Shown: in pieces, positions 17,772 through 27,094 of the stretch
How positions within the stretch are numbered: position 1 is the stretch's first letter
How the letters are laid out: every line of letters starts with the position of its first letter
From: Gammaproteobacteria bacterium
Lineage (GTDB): Bacteria; Pseudomonadota; Gammaproteobacteria; Arenicellales; JAANXG01
DNA length: 64,000 nt
Reading direction: 5' to 3'
Assembly (NCBI GenBank): GCA_024638505.1
Contig: JAHEKE010000011.1
Span: 27,451-91,450 of the forward strand
Notes under the pieces: generated by a model
What the model was told of the DNA's origin: nothing
Database searches by the model: none
Seen by the model: only the letters and a program-made list of their open reading frames with translations
Program-made: the position numbers and the translations under genes

Positions 17772-20558
17772 CTAATCGTTTTCCCGCAATGATCGTAGTA
17801 CTGATTGCAGTGTTTTAATTGCTTCCTGCTTGTCCTGTGATTTGATCCGATTCAAATCCAAATGAATCTCAAGCCCATCTTTTGATTTGCGGATAATACG
17901 GGACTGGTCGGCGTGCGCGACACCGGTTACGCGAAAAATCCGGACTGGCCGCAGGAGCCCTTTAACCGTCACTGGTTCCTGCTCTTCTACCGTCAGCCGG
18001 TCTTTAACCAGGGAGTACGTTTCGAACGCCAGCATGATCTCACCCGGCGCGGCCAACCCCTGTATGCGCGCCGAGACGTTAACCGGGTTGCCAATAATGG
18101 TGTAGTCCATTCGATCGTCACTGCCAAAATTTCCCACCGTACAGTAGCCGGTACAAATGCCGATTCTCATATTCAGTGGACTGGCGATACCCATGTCCTG
18201 CCATTCTACCTGCAGCTCTTGCATACGCCGTTGCATGGTGAGGGCCATCTCGACGCAGGCTCTTGCATCTTCTTGTATGCCTCTGGACTGCGGATCGCCA
18301 AAGAATATTAGAATGGCATCTCCCATATATTTATCAATAGTGGCCCCGTAGTCGAGTGCGATGCGCGACATTTCCGTCAGATATCCGTTGAGGATGGATG
18401 TCAGCTCCTCGGCCTCCAACTTGTCGGTCGTTTCTGTGAAATCAACTATATCGGAAAAAAAAACCGACAGTTTCTTGCGTTCGGCTGAAATCTTGACGTC
18501 GGTCTGTCCGCTAAAAATAGAGGAGTAAACCTGCGGAGACAGATATTTGGCCAGCTTGGACGAGAGAGACTCCAAAGCGCGATTGCGATCACGCGCCAAC
18601 TGATGCGCCTGCTCAGCTTTTTGCCTCGCCTTTACCATGTCTGTGATATCTCCTATCGAACCAGCCATGCGATACACCCAGCCTTCTTCATTACGCAGCA
18701 CCGATCCGCTGTGCACAAGCCATCTTTGTCCATCAACGGTGCGAAGTTCACAACGGTATAGCTTGGTATCTCCGCGTAAATGTGCGGTTACTGCTGCTCT
18801 CATTTTTTCGCGGTCTTCGGGATGTATTTTAGATTGCCACTGATTTGCAGTTACGGTATTGCCTTCGAGCTCAAGCCCGAGCAGTTGTTTTACCCGATCC
18901 GATACGTAGATAGTGTCGGCTTTGACATCCCAGTCCCAGATTCCCTCGTTAGCTCCTTCAGTAGCAAGCGCATATCGCTCCTCGCTTTGACGCAGGGATT
19001 CCTCTGCCCCGCGGCGCTGCGTGATGTCAGTGAAGGTAGAGATGAAGCCGTCGCCTGCGGGATTACCCCAGACTTCAATAACGGTACCGTCGGGGCGTGT
19101 GCGTTCAAATCTGTGCGCCTCAAATTTTCGGGCGAGTTTGAGCCGCTCCCGCACGAGTTTCTCAATATCGCCTTCACCATATTCTCCCCTTGCAGCGTTG
19201 TAACGAAAAGCCTGCTCCATTTTAAAGCCGGGTTTGAACTGGTCGGAGGGAAACTGCAGCAGTTCCAGAAATCTTTTATTGAAAGCGATTACTTCCAGGT
19301 CTTTGTTTACTACACTAATACCCTGATCCATGGCATCCAGTATCAAGCTCAGAATTTTAGCCTGTTCTCTTACTTCAGCTTCACTCTCCTTTAACGCGCT
19401 TATATCGCCGGTGGAGCCAATCATGCGATAAGCATGGCCTTTCTCGTCACGCAGGGCAATGCCGTGTTGCAGTGCCCACCGCCAGTTTCCTTTTAGGTCT
19501 TTATAGCGGTACTCTATTTCCAAACGTTCGGTTTCGCCTTTGAGATGCGCTACCACGTTGTCACGAAAATGCTGCGCATCTTTCGGATGGATGCGCTCAA
19601 ACCAATCTTCCCGCGTTTTCATGGTCTCCGGATTTAAACCAAGCACATCGATGACGCGGGGAGAGTAGTATATTTGGTTGTTATCAATATCCCAGTCATA
19701 TATTCCCTCATTAACCGACTGCTGGGCCAGGTTGTAGCGGTCCTCGCTGGTGCGCAGCGCCAGTTCGGTCCGTTTGCGCTCGGTTACATCGGTATAGGTC
19801 GAAACGTACCCCCCGCCGGGTAGGGGAGCGTGTTTGATCTCGAGTGTAGTGCCATCCGAGCGGATGCGTTCGTAAGCATCAGGCCTAAACGTACTGATCT
19901 TCTGCAGCCGCTCAGCCACCAGAGCTTCTATATCGCCCGGGCCGTACTCTCCTCTCTGTGCACCGTATCGTAGCGCTCCCTCAATGTGGTCACCGACTTT
20001 GAACCGGTCAGGTGGGAGCCTGTGTAATTCGAGGAATTTAGAGTTGAACATGATAAAGCGGAGATCGGAGCTGATTACGCTAATGCCTTGGTCAACGTTT
20101 TCGAGAATTAGCTCCAGCAGGGCGGATTTATGTTCGAGTTCTGCGGCACGCGCCCGGCTCTGTGTGACGTCGGTGATCGCCCCCACCATTCTGACGGCTT
20201 TGCCGGTATTATCGCGTTCGCATGAGGCTCGATCCAGAATCCATCTGTAATCCCCGTCCTTGCCGACAAATCTGTATTCATGCTGCCAGCGGCTTTGCGC
20301 CGGCGAATCTATGTATGCCTTGAGCTGGATCTCATATGTCTCTAGATCATCTGGGTGAATGCGCTCATTCCAGCGCCAATCCTTTGAACCGATCTCGCCT
20401 GGTTCGAAACCAAATATCTTATGCAGACGGGGAGATACGTAAATTTCATTACGATTGATAAACCACTCATATATTCCTTCCAGAGCGGCTTGTTCGACCA
20501 GCGCGAAGCGACGCGCATCGCTTTGGTATGGACGCTCGCTTGTCTTGTCTGCACTCAC
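17772..20558 (-). CDS. Class III adenylate cyclase with five tandem PAS domains
   Basis: 928 residues with no membrane segment. Five PAS/PAC modules span about 15-650, alternating two types: the type starting like LEGIYEWFINRNEIYVSPR (modules 1, 3, 5) and the type with DQGIS-V followed by FN-KFLEL (modules 2, 4). The cyclase domain (about 705-890) keeps both metal Asp residues (FSDIVDF and GDAILIFFGD), Lys in IDKYMGD and Asp in MDYTIIG, the pair selecting ATP over GTP, and Asn/Arg of NVSAR for the transition state. Likely a soluble cAMP producer tuned by several small-molecule, redox or light inputs; the ligands are unknown. It is divergent from the MFS gene. Confidence 0.93.
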   Translation of the reverse strand: MSADKTSERPYQSDARRFALVEQAALEGIYEWFINRNEIYVSPRLHKIFGFEPGEIGSKDWRWNERIHPDDLETYEIQLKAYIDSPAQSRWQHEYRFVGKDGDYRWILDRASCERDNTGKAVRMVGAITDVTQSRARAAELEHKSALLELILENVDQGISVISSDLRFIMFNSKFLELHRLPPDRFKVGDHIEGALRYGAQRGEYGPGDIEALVAERLQKISTFRPDAYERIRSDGTTLEIKHAPLPGGGYVSTYTDVTERKRTELALRTSEDRYNLAQQSVNEGIYDWDIDNNQIYYSPRVIDVLGLNPETMKTREDWFERIHPKDAQHFRDNVVAHLKGETERLEIEYRYKDLKGNWRWALQHGIALRDEKGHAYRMIGSTGDISALKESEAEVREQAKILSLILDAMDQGISVVNKDLEVIAFNKRFLELLQFPSDQFKPGFKMEQAFRYNAARGEYGEGDIEKLVRERLKLARKFEAHRFERTRPDGTVIEVWGNPAGDGFISTFTDITQRRGAEESLRQSEERYALATEGANEGIWDWDVKADTIYVSDRVKQLLGLELEGNTVTANQWQSKIHPEDREKMRAAVTAHLRGDTKLYRCELRTVDGQRWLVHSGSVLRNEEGWVYRMAGSIGDITDMVKARQKAEQAHQLARDRNRALESLSSKLAKYLSPQVYSSIFSGQTDVKISAERKKLSVFFSDIVDFTETTDKLEAEELTSILNGYLTEMSRIALDYGATIDKYMGDAILIFFGDPQSRGIQEDARACVEMALTMQRRMQELQVEWQDMGIASPLNMRIGICTGYCTVGNFGSDDRMDYTIIGNPVNVSARIQGLAAPGEIMLAFETYSLVKDRLTVEEQEPVTVKGLLRPVRIFRVTGVAHADQSRIIRKSKDGLEIHLDLNRIKSQDKQEAIKTLQSVLRSLREND

Positions 20559-20814
20559 GGTTGCCGGCTATCACATTTTCACTGCAAAACGATGGGGGAA
20601 TCTTGTCAAATTCCCAACGACAGGGCCAGTTTTTTTACTGATAAGCCCGGCACCGGGCAGCAAGGACATTTCGTCTGGCCACTGCCCGGCCATCGATATG
20701 CAGGGGGTTGAAGCCTGTGTCATCGAACAGAGCTATGCATACACTGTGGTAACCTGTAGCGTAAGCGCCTCGGACCAACACCAGTTTTAGGTATCAATCC
20801 TGTCTGTCAAGCAA

Positions 20815-22014
20815 ATGTCGCGCCTCGAAGCAAAGATTATCGGTCTGGTCAGCAGCGGGCACTTTTTCAGTCATTTTTATCTGCTGCTTATTCCGCCGCT
20901 GTTCCCGGTTTTACGCGTTCACTTTCAAGTCGGCTTCACTGAGCTCGGTGTTGCGCTGACCGCTTACAGTGTGGCCACAGCACTGACGCAGGTTCCGGCA
21001 GGGTACATCGTTGATCGCTATGGTGCGAGACGCTTGCTTATTGCGGGATTGATGCTGGAATCCGCGGCTGTTGTTGGCATGGGTTTGTTCACTACGTTCA
21101 GCGCATTTGTATTACTGCTAGTAGTTGCGGGCATCTCCAACTCCGTCTATCACCCCGCTGATTATTCGATTCTGTCTCGGGCTGTGCACAGATCTCGCAT
21201 GGGCCGGGCTTTTTCCATCCATACATTCGCCGGATATTTAGGCGAAGCGGTTGCCCCATTAACTGTTCTTGGCCTTATGCTCTGGCTGGACTGGCGTTCG
21301 GCTCTGATAGCGTGCGGAACCGGCGGTGCCATCATCGCTGCAGTGATCGCTGGTAATTCCCGTACACTGGATGAGTTCAACTCTGCGCCGGGCGATGAAG
21401 TGGGAGGAGCAAACAAAGCTGGCCTGCTCCTGCTCGTATCCTTACCTGTTCTTATGGGCCTGCTGTTTTTTGTCGGCATTTCCCTGACTGGTCAGGGAAT
21501 CACCGGGTTTGGCGTCAGTGCGTTTACCCAGCTGTATGATCTATCTCTGGCCAGCGCCGGCGCGCTGTTATCCAGCTACTTGCTGGCCATGCCTGTTGGC
21601 GTGCTGATTGGGGGTTGGGTCGCAGATAAAACGAAAAAGCATGGGGGATTCGCGGCTGTCTGTTTTATAGTCATCGCAGTCATGATGGTTTTACTGGCCG
21701 CGTTTAGGTTGTCCATCGTGATAAACGGGATTTTACTTGCCGTAGCCGGCCTCTTTTCAGGCATGATCGCGCCATCGCGCGACATGCTGATCCGCTCACT
21801 TACGCCGATCGGGGAGACGGGGAAAGTATTTGGCTTCGTTTCCACAGGTTATAACATCGGCGGGATTTTGGGACCTCCGCTGTTTGGTTACCTGCTTGAT
21901 CACTACCCGCCGCAGTCTCTGTTCTGGGTGGTCGGCATTGCGGCGCTGATGACCTTGACTACCGTGCTCTTTGCCTCGAGCCAAAGGATACGCGCAGTAG
22001 CTGCTTCGACTTGA
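20815..22014 (+). CDS. MFS transporter
   Basis: 399 residues with about 12 hydrophobic segments. The loop 2-3 motif in AGYIVDRYGARRL matches the MFS signature G-x-x-x-D-R-x-G-R-R, with a repeat in GGWVADKTKKHGG halfway along. Substrate unknown. It converges on the ProC-like gene and is divergent from the cyclase; about 250 bases separate it from the cyclase start, without recognisable sites. Confidence 0.92.
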   Translation: MSRLEAKIIGLVSSGHFFSHFYLLLIPPLFPVLRVHFQVGFTELGVALTAYSVATALTQVPAGYIVDRYGARRLLIAGLMLESAAVVGMGLFTTFSAFVLLLVVAGISNSVYHPADYSILSRAVHRSRMGRAFSIHTFAGYLGEAVAPLTVLGLMLWLDWRSALIACGTGGAIIAAVIAGNSRTLDEFNSAPGDEVGGANKAGLLLLVSLPVLMGLLFFVGISLTGQGITGFGVSAFTQLYDLSLASAGALLSSYLLAMPVGVLIGGWVADKTKKHGGFAAVCFIVIAVMMVLLAAFRLSIVINGILLAVAGLFSGMIAPSRDMLIRSLTPIGETGKVFGFVSTGYNIGGILGPPLFGYLLDHYPPQSLFWVVGIAALMTLTTVLFASSQRIRAVAAST

Positions 22015-22036
22015 GACCCTCCAACCGGTGGGTGAA

Positions 22037-22810
22037 CTACTCAGCGCTCTGAAGTCGGCTCATTACTCCGTCTATCTGGGCTTGAATGGTTTCAATGACG
22101 CGTGCCTGCTTTACTCCACGCAATACCTGCTCGTTCAAACCACCCGGGGTGAGGCATTTTTCGCTCATACGCTGCAGCGCCTCGGCGCTGGCATTGACCG
22201 ACATGGCCGCGAGCGTGTGAAACACGGAGGCAGCATAAAAGGCAGCATCATCTGTCGGTACACCCTGCGCTTCGAGCCAACGGGCATTGGATGCAACCCA
22301 GGCAAAAAAAGTAGCCATCACTGCGCTGCTCGCACCGAGCGCTGTGAACTGCCTCTCATCCGTCACCGCCATGGCTTTCCCTGCCCGTGCAAAAAGCGCC
22401 TCTACCTCCGCGTCGGGAGGGTAAATGGGTGTACAGCCGAGACCATGCGCAATGGGCGGCATGGGAATGGCGCGACAGATCTGCTTAACGGGATGCACAT
22501 GAGTGGACAGGGTTTCAAGTCGTATGCCTGCCGGTAGACTGATGATTTTATGCTGTGCGCGAAAACTCAGTTCCGCCAGCACAGCCAGGGTGTGTTGTGG
22601 CAAGACAGCTAACACAATCCAGTCGCTTCGATCGACGATAGCTTGGTTACTGCCCAGCACCTGAACCTGGGTGAATTTTTCAGCAAGGCGTTTTGATCGG
22701 AACCGACTGCGCTCTGATAGCAAAATTTTATCTTGGTGGTTGCCGTGAACACACAAACCTGTGACGATGGCCTCGGTAATGCCGCCAGTACCAATAAATC
22801 CCAGTATCAT
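22037..22810 (-). CDS. Pyrroline-5-carboxylate reductase-like oxidoreductase (ProC family)
   Basis: 257 residues. The N-terminal Rossmann motif GFIGTGGI binds NAD(P)H, and the C-terminal helical region with SSAVMATFF and TPGGLNEQVL follows ProC. ProC proper has TSPGGTT in the last helix, where this has LTPGGLNEQ, so the substrate may be another cyclic imine. No proline genes are near. It lies between an MFS transporter and a divergent PhyH gene. Confidence 0.85.
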   Translation of the reverse strand: MILGFIGTGGITEAIVTGLCVHGNHQDKILLSERSRFRSKRLAEKFTQVQVLGSNQAIVDRSDWIVLAVLPQHTLAVLAELSFRAQHKIISLPAGIRLETLSTHVHPVKQICRAIPMPPIAHGLGCTPIYPPDAEVEALFARAGKAMAVTDERQFTALGASSAVMATFFAWVASNARWLEAQGVPTDDAAFYAASVFHTLAAMSVNASAEALQRMSEKCLTPGGLNEQVLRGVKQARVIETIQAQIDGVMSRLQSAE

Positions 22811-22956
22811 GCTAATACCTCTCTGCTAATTGAACCTCGCGCACGCCCTGCAGTAATTTTCTGCCGCTTAATTCTTGGAGTTAAACCCAGCCTTTGTCAA
22901 ACAACTTGTCTGCCTTTTTCGCTGGCCGTTTCTTTTCGCTCTTGTTATATATAGAT

Positions 22957-23832
22957 ATGGTGAAACGAAGCAAATTGAAATACTTAACTCCGCTTCAGAT
23001 CGATCTGTTCAAACAGCAGGGCTATCTTTCCCCCTTTCATTTGCTGTCCACCGAGGCCTGCTCTGACCTTAAGAAAAAAATCGAATGTTTTGAGCGCAAA
23101 CGATCGCACGATGTAATTTGGGCCTTTGATATTAAGGCCAACTTGCTGTTTGACTGGGTTTACAAGCTTGGCGCGCAGCAGCAGATACTCGACATCGTCG
23201 AGGATCTGCTGGGTCCTAATATTTTTAACACGAACACCGTATTTCGCATAAAAGAACCCGGGTCAAGTACATCCTACGGTTGGCATCAAGACGCGGCAAG
23301 AATAGATGTACGTCCTTGTTTCATCATTGCCTATGTGGCTATCAGCGAATCAACACCGGAAAATGGCGGACTGCGCGTGCTACCGGGATCGCATAGCTCT
23401 ATTCTGCCTTTCGACGTGGTGGAAAACGAAGACGGCCAGGCAAGACGCAAGGTCGCACGGACGGTCGGCGTGGTCGCGGATAATGCTGTTGATCTGCAAC
23501 TCGCGCCTGGGGAGGTTGCCTTTTTCAGCGGCCGGATTGTGCACGGATCAGGGCCTAATTTGAGCAGATACCGTCGGATTGCGATACTAACAGACTATAC
23601 GGCTGCACATGCCCGTCAGTCTCTGGGTCGGGGCTCTGGGCAACTGGTGCGGGGGCATGATGACTTTAATCACCTTGCGCATGAACCGGTGCCGGTCGGT
23701 TCCTGTACCGAGGCAAGCGTTATTCAGCGACGCCACACACTGCTTGCATATCCGGAGAATCCGCTGATGGGTCCGTTACCGAGCGGTGAGATAGCAAAGT
23801 TTCCAGACCAGCCGACGACCGAGAAAGGCTGA
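22957..23832 (+). CDS. Phytanoyl-CoA dioxygenase family (PhyH) Fe(II)/2-oxoglutarate oxygenase
   Basis: 291 residues from the ATG at 22957, preferred over the open frame back to 22894 because the family begins at LTPLQIDLFKQQGYL. The iron-binding His and Asp are in GWHQDAARID, the second His in IVHGSGPNLS, and the 2-oxoglutarate-binding Arg a few residues later (SRYRRIAI). Hydroxylates a small molecule with O2 and 2-oxoglutarate. The phrase ENGGLRVLPGSH is typical. The sulfotransferase gene converges, with three bases between stops. Confidence 0.9.
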   Translation: MVKRSKLKYLTPLQIDLFKQQGYLSPFHLLSTEACSDLKKKIECFERKRSHDVIWAFDIKANLLFDWVYKLGAQQQILDIVEDLLGPNIFNTNTVFRIKEPGSSTSYGWHQDAARIDVRPCFIIAYVAISESTPENGGLRVLPGSHSSILPFDVVENEDGQARRKVARTVGVVADNAVDLQLAPGEVAFFSGRIVHGSGPNLSRYRRIAILTDYTAAHARQSLGRGSGQLVRGHDDFNHLAHEPVPVGSCTEASVIQRRHTLLAYPENPLMGPLPSGEIAKFPDQPTTEKG

Positions 23833-23835
23833 TAC

Positions 23836-24597
23836 TCACCATTTAAATTCATTGCCCAGCAGTTCGATTAGCTCTGCGTTGGACTGTCTGAAGAAATCCT
23901 CAAGCTGCGCACGCGTTGATGCTGATAGCGCTGAGTAAGACCCTACTTCCTGTGCTTTGAGGTTATCAGGATAGACTTCTTCTATTTCCAGAAATTGATA
24001 GACTTTTCTAAGCGTGGATCCGGGGTCGGTGAAAAAGTTTTCACTTTTGATAAACAAAAATTGCTCCCGCTTGAAGTGCTGCAGCCACTTTTTTATATGC
24101 CCGGCGTACTGCCCTCGTATCAAGTAGATCTGACTGGCTTCCATAGAAAGATCGGGATTGGCAATGGCCTGCTCGAAAGTCTGAGTGGTCGGCCATTTTC
24201 CCTTAGCGGCATTCATGTTGTATGCGGAATATGCTCGATCGATCGGGTTGCGCAGTATAGCGATAAGCTTAACGTTAGGTAGGTCCAGCTTTAGCCGTGC
24301 AGCCGCGCGGTCGTCAAACAGGTAGTAAGGCGACGCTTCACCAGTCTTCCTGCCGATACACCTTAGTTTGAGCGGAAAGAAACTCTTATACCAGCCTAAG
24401 TTTTTACCATGTCGTATGTGGTAATTGTAGTAATGTATCTCCTTGTTTATTGCCAGTTTTAACCTCGGGTGCTGCGATAGGTAATAGTATAAGGACGACG
24501 TGCCGGATTTTTGGGCACCGATGATGATGAAGTCCGGTAGTTTTCTTAGCGAACTGGTTAGCCGCCGGTAACAGTATTTTAGAGAAGACAGCATCAT
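23836..24597 (-). CDS. Sulfotransferase (PAPS-dependent)
   Basis: 253 residues from the ATG at 24597; a GTG at 24639 would add 14. The 5'-phosphosulfate loop is in IIGAQKSGTSSLYYYLSQHP and the 3'-phosphate motif in LRNPIDRAYSAYNM, as in heparan-type and bacterial carbohydrate sulfotransferases. Transfers sulfate from PAPS to a hydroxyl, possibly on surface sugar. No polysaccharide genes are nearby, so the acceptor is unknown. It converges with the PhyH gene. Confidence 0.9.
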   Translation of the reverse strand: MMLSSLKYCYRRLTSSLRKLPDFIIIGAQKSGTSSLYYYLSQHPRLKLAINKEIHYYNYHIRHGKNLGWYKSFFPLKLRCIGRKTGEASPYYLFDDRAAARLKLDLPNVKLIAILRNPIDRAYSAYNMNAAKGKWPTTQTFEQAIANPDLSMEASQIYLIRGQYAGHIKKWLQHFKREQFLFIKSENFFTDPGSTLRKVYQFLEIEEVYPDNLKAQEVGSYSALSASTRAQLEDFFRQSNAELIELLGNEFKW

Positions 24598-24808
24598 TTT
24601 TAGCGTTAAGACCTGACCTACACAAGCGGAGGTTAGCACATCACCTGTTGCGTTAGCGGCAGAGAACCGTGGTCGGCGAGCCTGGTGCTGATAAGCTTGA
24701 TGACCACACCATTTTGCCCAGAGCGGGCTGAATCAGTTGTGCAGCCAAGTGGGGAAGACTGGACCTGGGCGGCGCTTAGCACGCATCGGTCCGCATAGAA
24801 GGTCGCGC
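24598..24808. other. Intergenic stretch, nothing recognised
   Basis: No gene, repeat or structured element supported between the sulfotransferase start and the 53-residue membrane protein, apart from the possible 14-codon sulfotransferase extension. Confidence 0.5.
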
Positions 24809-24970
24809 CTAGTAAAGTTTAGGCTCGACGTTTCTGATGCGCTGATTCGTCAACCGACGCAAGCGCTTCTTCTCCCTGATTCGCACGAATACTAAGATTG
24901 CAACGACCAGCAAGCAGAACGATAATAAAAAACCATCACCAACGATAAAGGATCGAACAGCTTCGGGCAT
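24809..24970 (-). CDS. 53-residue single-span membrane protein
   Basis: ATG at 24970, TAG at 24809. GGAGG stands seven bases before the ATG, the best ribosome-binding site of the surrounding 2 kb. The protein has a short N-terminus, one hydrophobic helix at about 13-31 (FLLSFCLLVVAILVFV core) and a strongly basic tail (REKKRLRR), so N-out/C-in topology is predicted by the positive-inside rule. No homologue recognised. Small size and the strong start signal argue for a true small membrane protein. Confidence 0.6.
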   Translation of the reverse strand: MPEAVRSFIVGDGFLLSFCLLVVAILVFVRIREKKRLRRLTNQRIRNVEPKLY

Positions 24971-25402
24971 GGCTCCGCCTCCGGTTTATTTAATGACCTC
25001 TCATCAGTTTAGCCCATGGATCAGTTGACGGGAGTCCCGCATCGGAAATAGCGAGTGCCACACAGACAGATGAATGTCGAGCCGGGCGGTTAGAAAGAAA
25101 AGGGCAGCAAACCTGTCCCCCAATCTGGAGAGGTGTTCGAATAAGTCCTCGGCAAATAGCTTACTCCGCGCGTTCCTTGGAGCACATGACAGATTAGGCT
25201 TGGCTAACTCTAGTTAGCCTGATCAATGTTAACCTCTTAACTATTTTCCCACCCGGGTTGTGACAAACAGCCATGGTGGTGCGCGGAATGTCAGGATGTA
25301 TATGCGGGCTGGCCTGCTAGACTGATTATGGGCGATCGTTTACTCTCTTTGTCAAAGAACGATCGACAGAATTGAACCATTCATGTACTTACGATAACGC
25401 AG
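24971..25402. other. Intergenic stretch of about 430 bases
   Basis: Holds the presumed promoters of the small membrane protein (minus) and the DUF3617 gene (plus). I see no convincing -10/-35 pair, terminator or RNA element. Confidence 0.5.
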
Positions 25403-25819
25403 ATGAAAACGAATAGAATTCTCGCTTTGGCCATGGTATGCATAATGCCGGCTCCGGCAGGTGCGGCTGAACTCGCTCTTAACCCCGGGTTGTGGGAAAC
25501 CACCATGACCCGAACCAACCCAATGAGCGGAGATCCGGTCACGGAAGTCAGTAAGGAGTGCGTAATACAAAAAAAGTTCGATCCAAGTAGTATGCTGGAG
25601 GGAACAGAAGGATGTCGGTTAGTAGATGAAAATCTAACTGGTGATAGGCTGACCTTTTCTATGGAATGCAGTTTGCAGGGTTCGCGCGCGCTAATTGACG
25701 GCTCGTTTCAAACCGACGGGCAGACCGGACAGGGAGATATGGATATGAAAGTGCAAGCCGGTGGTATGAACATGAACATGAAAATGAATTGGACGGCAAA
25801 ACGAATCGGTGACTGCTAG
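25403..25819 (+). CDS. DUF3617 family secreted protein
   Basis: 138 residues with a Sec signal peptide (KTNRILALAMVCIMPAPAGAA, cleavage after Ala about 22). The mature start LNPGLWETTMT and paired cysteines fit DUF3617, a small periplasmic beta-rich family of unknown function. The tail is Met-rich (alternating Met-Asn/Met-Lys), which the family often shows as a strand. It stands alone ahead of the omega-amidase gene. Confidence 0.85.
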   Translation: MKTNRILALAMVCIMPAPAGAAELALNPGLWETTMTRTNPMSGDPVTEVSKECVIQKKFDPSSMLEGTEGCRLVDENLTGDRLTFSMECSLQGSRALIDGSFQTDGQTGQGDMDMKVQAGGMNMNMKMNWTAKRIGDC

Positions 25820-25921
25820 CCCAGAGTAAACCTGCAGTAAAAGCTCCTGCTTTGGATTTGGATGAAAAACCGGGTTCGAATAGAATCTCAATCCACTTTT
25901 GCTGGCACCGATATTCCACCC

Positions 25922-26695
25922 ATGCACGACCTGAGCGTATCCATCATCCAAGATGAATTGGACTGGCAAGATGCCGCCGCCAATCGCCGTCGCTACTCCA
26001 GGCACATTGCATCCATTGGTGAAACTGATCTGATCGTCTTGCCGGAGATGTTCAACACTGGATTCTGTATGCAGCCAGAGGGCATCCATGAGACTATGGA
26101 CGGAGAAACGGTTGTGTGGATGCGAGAGCAGGCGAGGGATAGCGGGGCGGTTATTACCGGAAGTTTGATAATTGATACCGGTGGTGAGTATAAAAATCGA
26201 ATGGTGTGGGCCAGGCCTGATGGAACAATATCATTCTATGACAAGCGGCACCTGTTTCGATTTGGTGAAGAACATATTCACTATACGGCTGGAGGTGAGC
26301 GCGTTGTAGTCGAACTGAATGGTTGGCGACTGGGATTATTTGTCTGCTATGACTTGCGCTTCCCAGTGTGGAGTCGCAGCCGCGGTGACTATGACATCGC
26401 AGTTTTCGTAGCAAACTGGCCGAACGCCCGCCAGCACGCCTGGGATACGCTGCTTATGGCCAGGGCCATTGAAAATCAGGTTTATGTGGTGGGGGTTAAC
26501 CGCATAGGAAGCGATGCAATCGGTAACGATTTCTCCGGAGGCAGCGTGATCATGGATTTTCTCGGCCAGCCTATTGTTAATTGCAGGGATGATTTGATGA
26601 ATGCCAGTGCAGCTTTATCCAAAAAGCAGCTGGATAAATTCAGAACGGAGTTTCCGGCGCATCTTGATGCAGATAATTTTTCAATCACTAATTAG
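25922..26695 (+). CDS. Omega-amidase / 2-oxoglutaramate amidase (YafV/Nit2 type nitrilase)
   Basis: 257 residues from the ATG at 25922, chosen because the domain begins at MHDLSVSIIQ; the frame is open to 25862. The triad is in LPEMFNTGF (Glu), YDKRHLFRF (Lys) and FVCYDLRFP (Cys), and the phrases FNTGF and CYDLRFPVWSR are specific to the YafV branch. It deamidates alpha-ketoglutaramate or ketosuccinamate, salvaging products of glutamine transamination. Its last eight bases overlap the end of a truncated transporter gene on the other strand. Confidence 0.92.
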   Translation: MHDLSVSIIQDELDWQDAAANRRRYSRHIASIGETDLIVLPEMFNTGFCMQPEGIHETMDGETVVWMREQARDSGAVITGSLIIDTGGEYKNRMVWARPDGTISFYDKRHLFRFGEEHIHYTAGGERVVVELNGWRLGLFVCYDLRFPVWSRSRGDYDIAVFVANWPNARQHAWDTLLMARAIENQVYVVGVNRIGSDAIGNDFSGGSVIMDFLGQPIVNCRDDLMNASAALSKKQLDKFRTEFPAHLDADNFSITN

Positions 26696-27068
26696 GGATC
26701 GCCGCCATGAAGCTCAGCGCAGTAGCCTCCGCCGTGGGCACGTTAGCCAGGCCATAAAACCAGGTAAGCATGGCGATGACACCCGTTGTCCCTCTTAGCA
26801 ACATCAGCCTTGGGTGCCTGCTGTAAAGCCCTGACTTTCCGGCACGCAACGCGAGCGGCAGAACCGCCATCAATCCGAACAAATTGCGATAGAACGCGAT
26901 TGTGAAGGGATGTAGCTCTGACCCAAGAAAACGTACCATGCCGTGCATACAGGCCAGCACGATCGTTGCGAGAAACATGTAAATCAATCCCTTTGTCGCG
27001 TCTGGTATGCTGGTAAACGCGTTTATACTTGTTTTGTTAAATGCGGCTCCATTTTGGGATGTGATCAC
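26688..27068 (-). pseudogene. Truncated EamA/DMT family transporter
   Basis: 126 residues covering only the first EamA half: helices starting at KGLIYMFLATIVLACMHGMVRFL, then HPFTIAFYRNLFGLMAVLPLAL, then the PTAEATALSF segment, stopping after AAIPN. Full members have about 290 residues and ten helices. No continuation exists in other frames because the omega-amidase gene occupies the next bases. Probably a deletion remnant. Confidence 0.75.
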
Positions 27069-27094
27069 GTTTTGCCTAAAGGTACCAGCGCGCT

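Noticed and set aside
25700..25810. Met-rich tail of the DUF3617 protein as a copper site
   Set aside because: Alternating Met is common in this family's strand and gives no specific evidence of metal binding.
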